A stretch of 64,000 nt of DNA. Origin: Bacillus sp. 103mf. Lineage in GTDB: Bacteria > Bacillota > Bacilli > Bacillales > Bacillaceae_G. Below are positions 63,529 to 64,000 of this stretch, in pieces. The number at the start of each line of letters is the position of its first letter. The first letter of the stretch is position 1. The stretch spans positions 1 to 64,000 of the forward strand of contig NZ_FPAF01000005.1 of NCBI RefSeq assembly GCF_900116295.1. The letters are read 5' to 3'. The translations under genes and the position numbers were made by a program. Below the pieces are notes generated by a model. The model was given only the letters and a program-made list of their open reading frames with translations. It searched no databases and had not been told where the DNA came from.

Positions 63529-63565
63529 AATAATCTTAGTTATAAGGGCTAAGATTATTTTTTTG
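63529..63565 (+). terminator. Terminator after the nitroreductase gene
   Basis: Stem AATAATCTTAG/CTAAGATTATT followed by TTTTT. Confidence 0.88.
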
Positions 63566-63750
63566 TGGAAATGAATAGTAAAAAAGATTTACTAAAAATT
63601 TCTTGAAGAAATAATGGTGATAAACAGGGAATAAGTGTGGTACAGTTAATGATATAAGTAGAGAATTTGTTTATGAAAGTAATAAGTGTATATATTTAAG
63701 AGTTATTCTTGTATAATAAATTATACATTGAGATACAGGGGGAATGGATT

Positions 63751-64000
63751 TTGAAAAAATTCATAGTCACTGGATTATCTGTTATGTTGTTAGTTGGTTG
63801 TGGAGTAACAGAAGAAAATAACGTCAAAGAAGAAAAACAACAAGAACGAGTTGTTAATGCACAGCAAGAAATAAAATATTCATTCCCAGAGGGAGTAACT
63901 TCAGTTGGTGAAGGAAAAGTAAAAGTTGTTACACCAGATGGTACATCGGAAAATGGGAATATACCTGTCGTATTTATTAAAAAAGATACGCTTATTCAAC
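63751..64000 (+). CDS. Lipoprotein, 5' part
   Basis: The gene runs off the end of the window. A TTG start with AGGGGGAATGG upstream begins MKKFIVTGLSVMLLVGCGVT, a lipoprotein signal with lipobox LVGC (Cys17), followed by an E/N/K/Q-rich linker and SFPEGVTSVGEGKVKVVTPDG. The first 83 residues show no known domain. It is probably membrane-anchored on the outside. Confidence 0.75.
   Translation, partial: MKKFIVTGLSVMLLVGCGVTEENNVKEEKQQERVVNAQQEIKYSFPEGVTSVGEGKVKVVTPDGTSENGNIPVVFIKKDTLIQ

Noticed and set aside
63491-63530. ATAAAATGAACTCTTCGTTAG after the nitroreductase as another bcr1 remnant
   Set aside because: Only the first 20 or so bases resemble the element and with several mismatches; too short to call.

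Overview
The window is chromosomal DNA of a low-G+C Firmicute, almost certainly a member of the Bacillus cereus group. The evidence is the gene content and order (ypjP-thyA-dfrA, plsC-hemolysin III, ypmP/ypmQ-type genes as in the Bacillus subtilis yp- region), the AGGAGG-type ribosome binding sites, a BclA C-terminal-like protein, a mupirocin-tolerant-type IleRS2, and bcr1-like repeats with ATAAA (TTTAT) duplications. This is judged from reading alone; no database was searched.

Region 1 (1-3400) is the right end of a prophage: the 3' part of a tail/fibre gene, a small coiled-coil ORF, two different holins and a GH25 endolysin with SH3 domains, separated by terminators. Region 2 (3400-6013, minus strand) is a type VII secretion polymorphic-toxin locus: two small helical partner proteins, an LXG toxin ending in a putative deaminase domain, and a probable immunity protein.

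Region 3 (6265-14260) is mostly housekeeping: HD phosphohydrolase, ABC-F ATPase, Bax-inhibitor-like membrane protein, SsbB, YpgR-like HEAT protein, DCC thioredoxin-like protein, bacilliredoxin and a YpiP/RsmJ-like methyltransferase. Region 4 (14250-31300) holds three aminoacyl-tRNA synthetase genes, argS, ileS (IleRS2 type) and an archaeal-type aspS, each behind its own T-box riboswitch with a matching specifier codon (CGC, ATC, GAC). Scattered between them are transposase relics, an orphan SUKH protein, a YjjG-type nucleotidase, a secreted GW-module/C39 protein and a 1,403-residue TPR protein with an internal C39-like domain. Between the asp T-box and aspS lies a possible 32-codon leader ORF that opens with a run of Asp and Asn codons and covers the aspS ribosome binding site; this is the most unusual regulatory candidate here.

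Region 5 (31300-46212) carries amj (lipid II flippase), several HAD phosphatases, a GntP permease, a trmO-like pseudogene interrupted by a bcr1-like element with an exact 5-bp target duplication, an EcsAB-like ABC transporter, ypjP, a putative exosporium protein, a truncated and an intact serine hydrolase, and thyA-dfrA. Region 6 (46213-64000) carries a repeat cluster including a MITE-like element, a MecA/PBP3-type penicillin-binding lipoprotein, azoR with a visible promoter and operator, plsC, hemolysin III, tatA-tatC, a DUF2535 gene, degV, a Sco-type copper chaperone, hsp20, asnB, GNAT genes, a cell-wall amidase, D-amino acid aminotransferase with a decayed partial copy beside it, a nitroreductase and the start of a lipoprotein gene.

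Two dispersed repeat families recur in the intergenic gaps: family R1 (about 200 bp, copies near 18.3, 36.5, 46.4 and 56.3 kb, plus a related core inside the MITE-like element) and bcr1-like elements (35.4 and 58.4 kb, with a short remnant at 54.85 kb). No tRNA, rRNA, CRISPR array, intact insertion sequence or integrase gene was seen.
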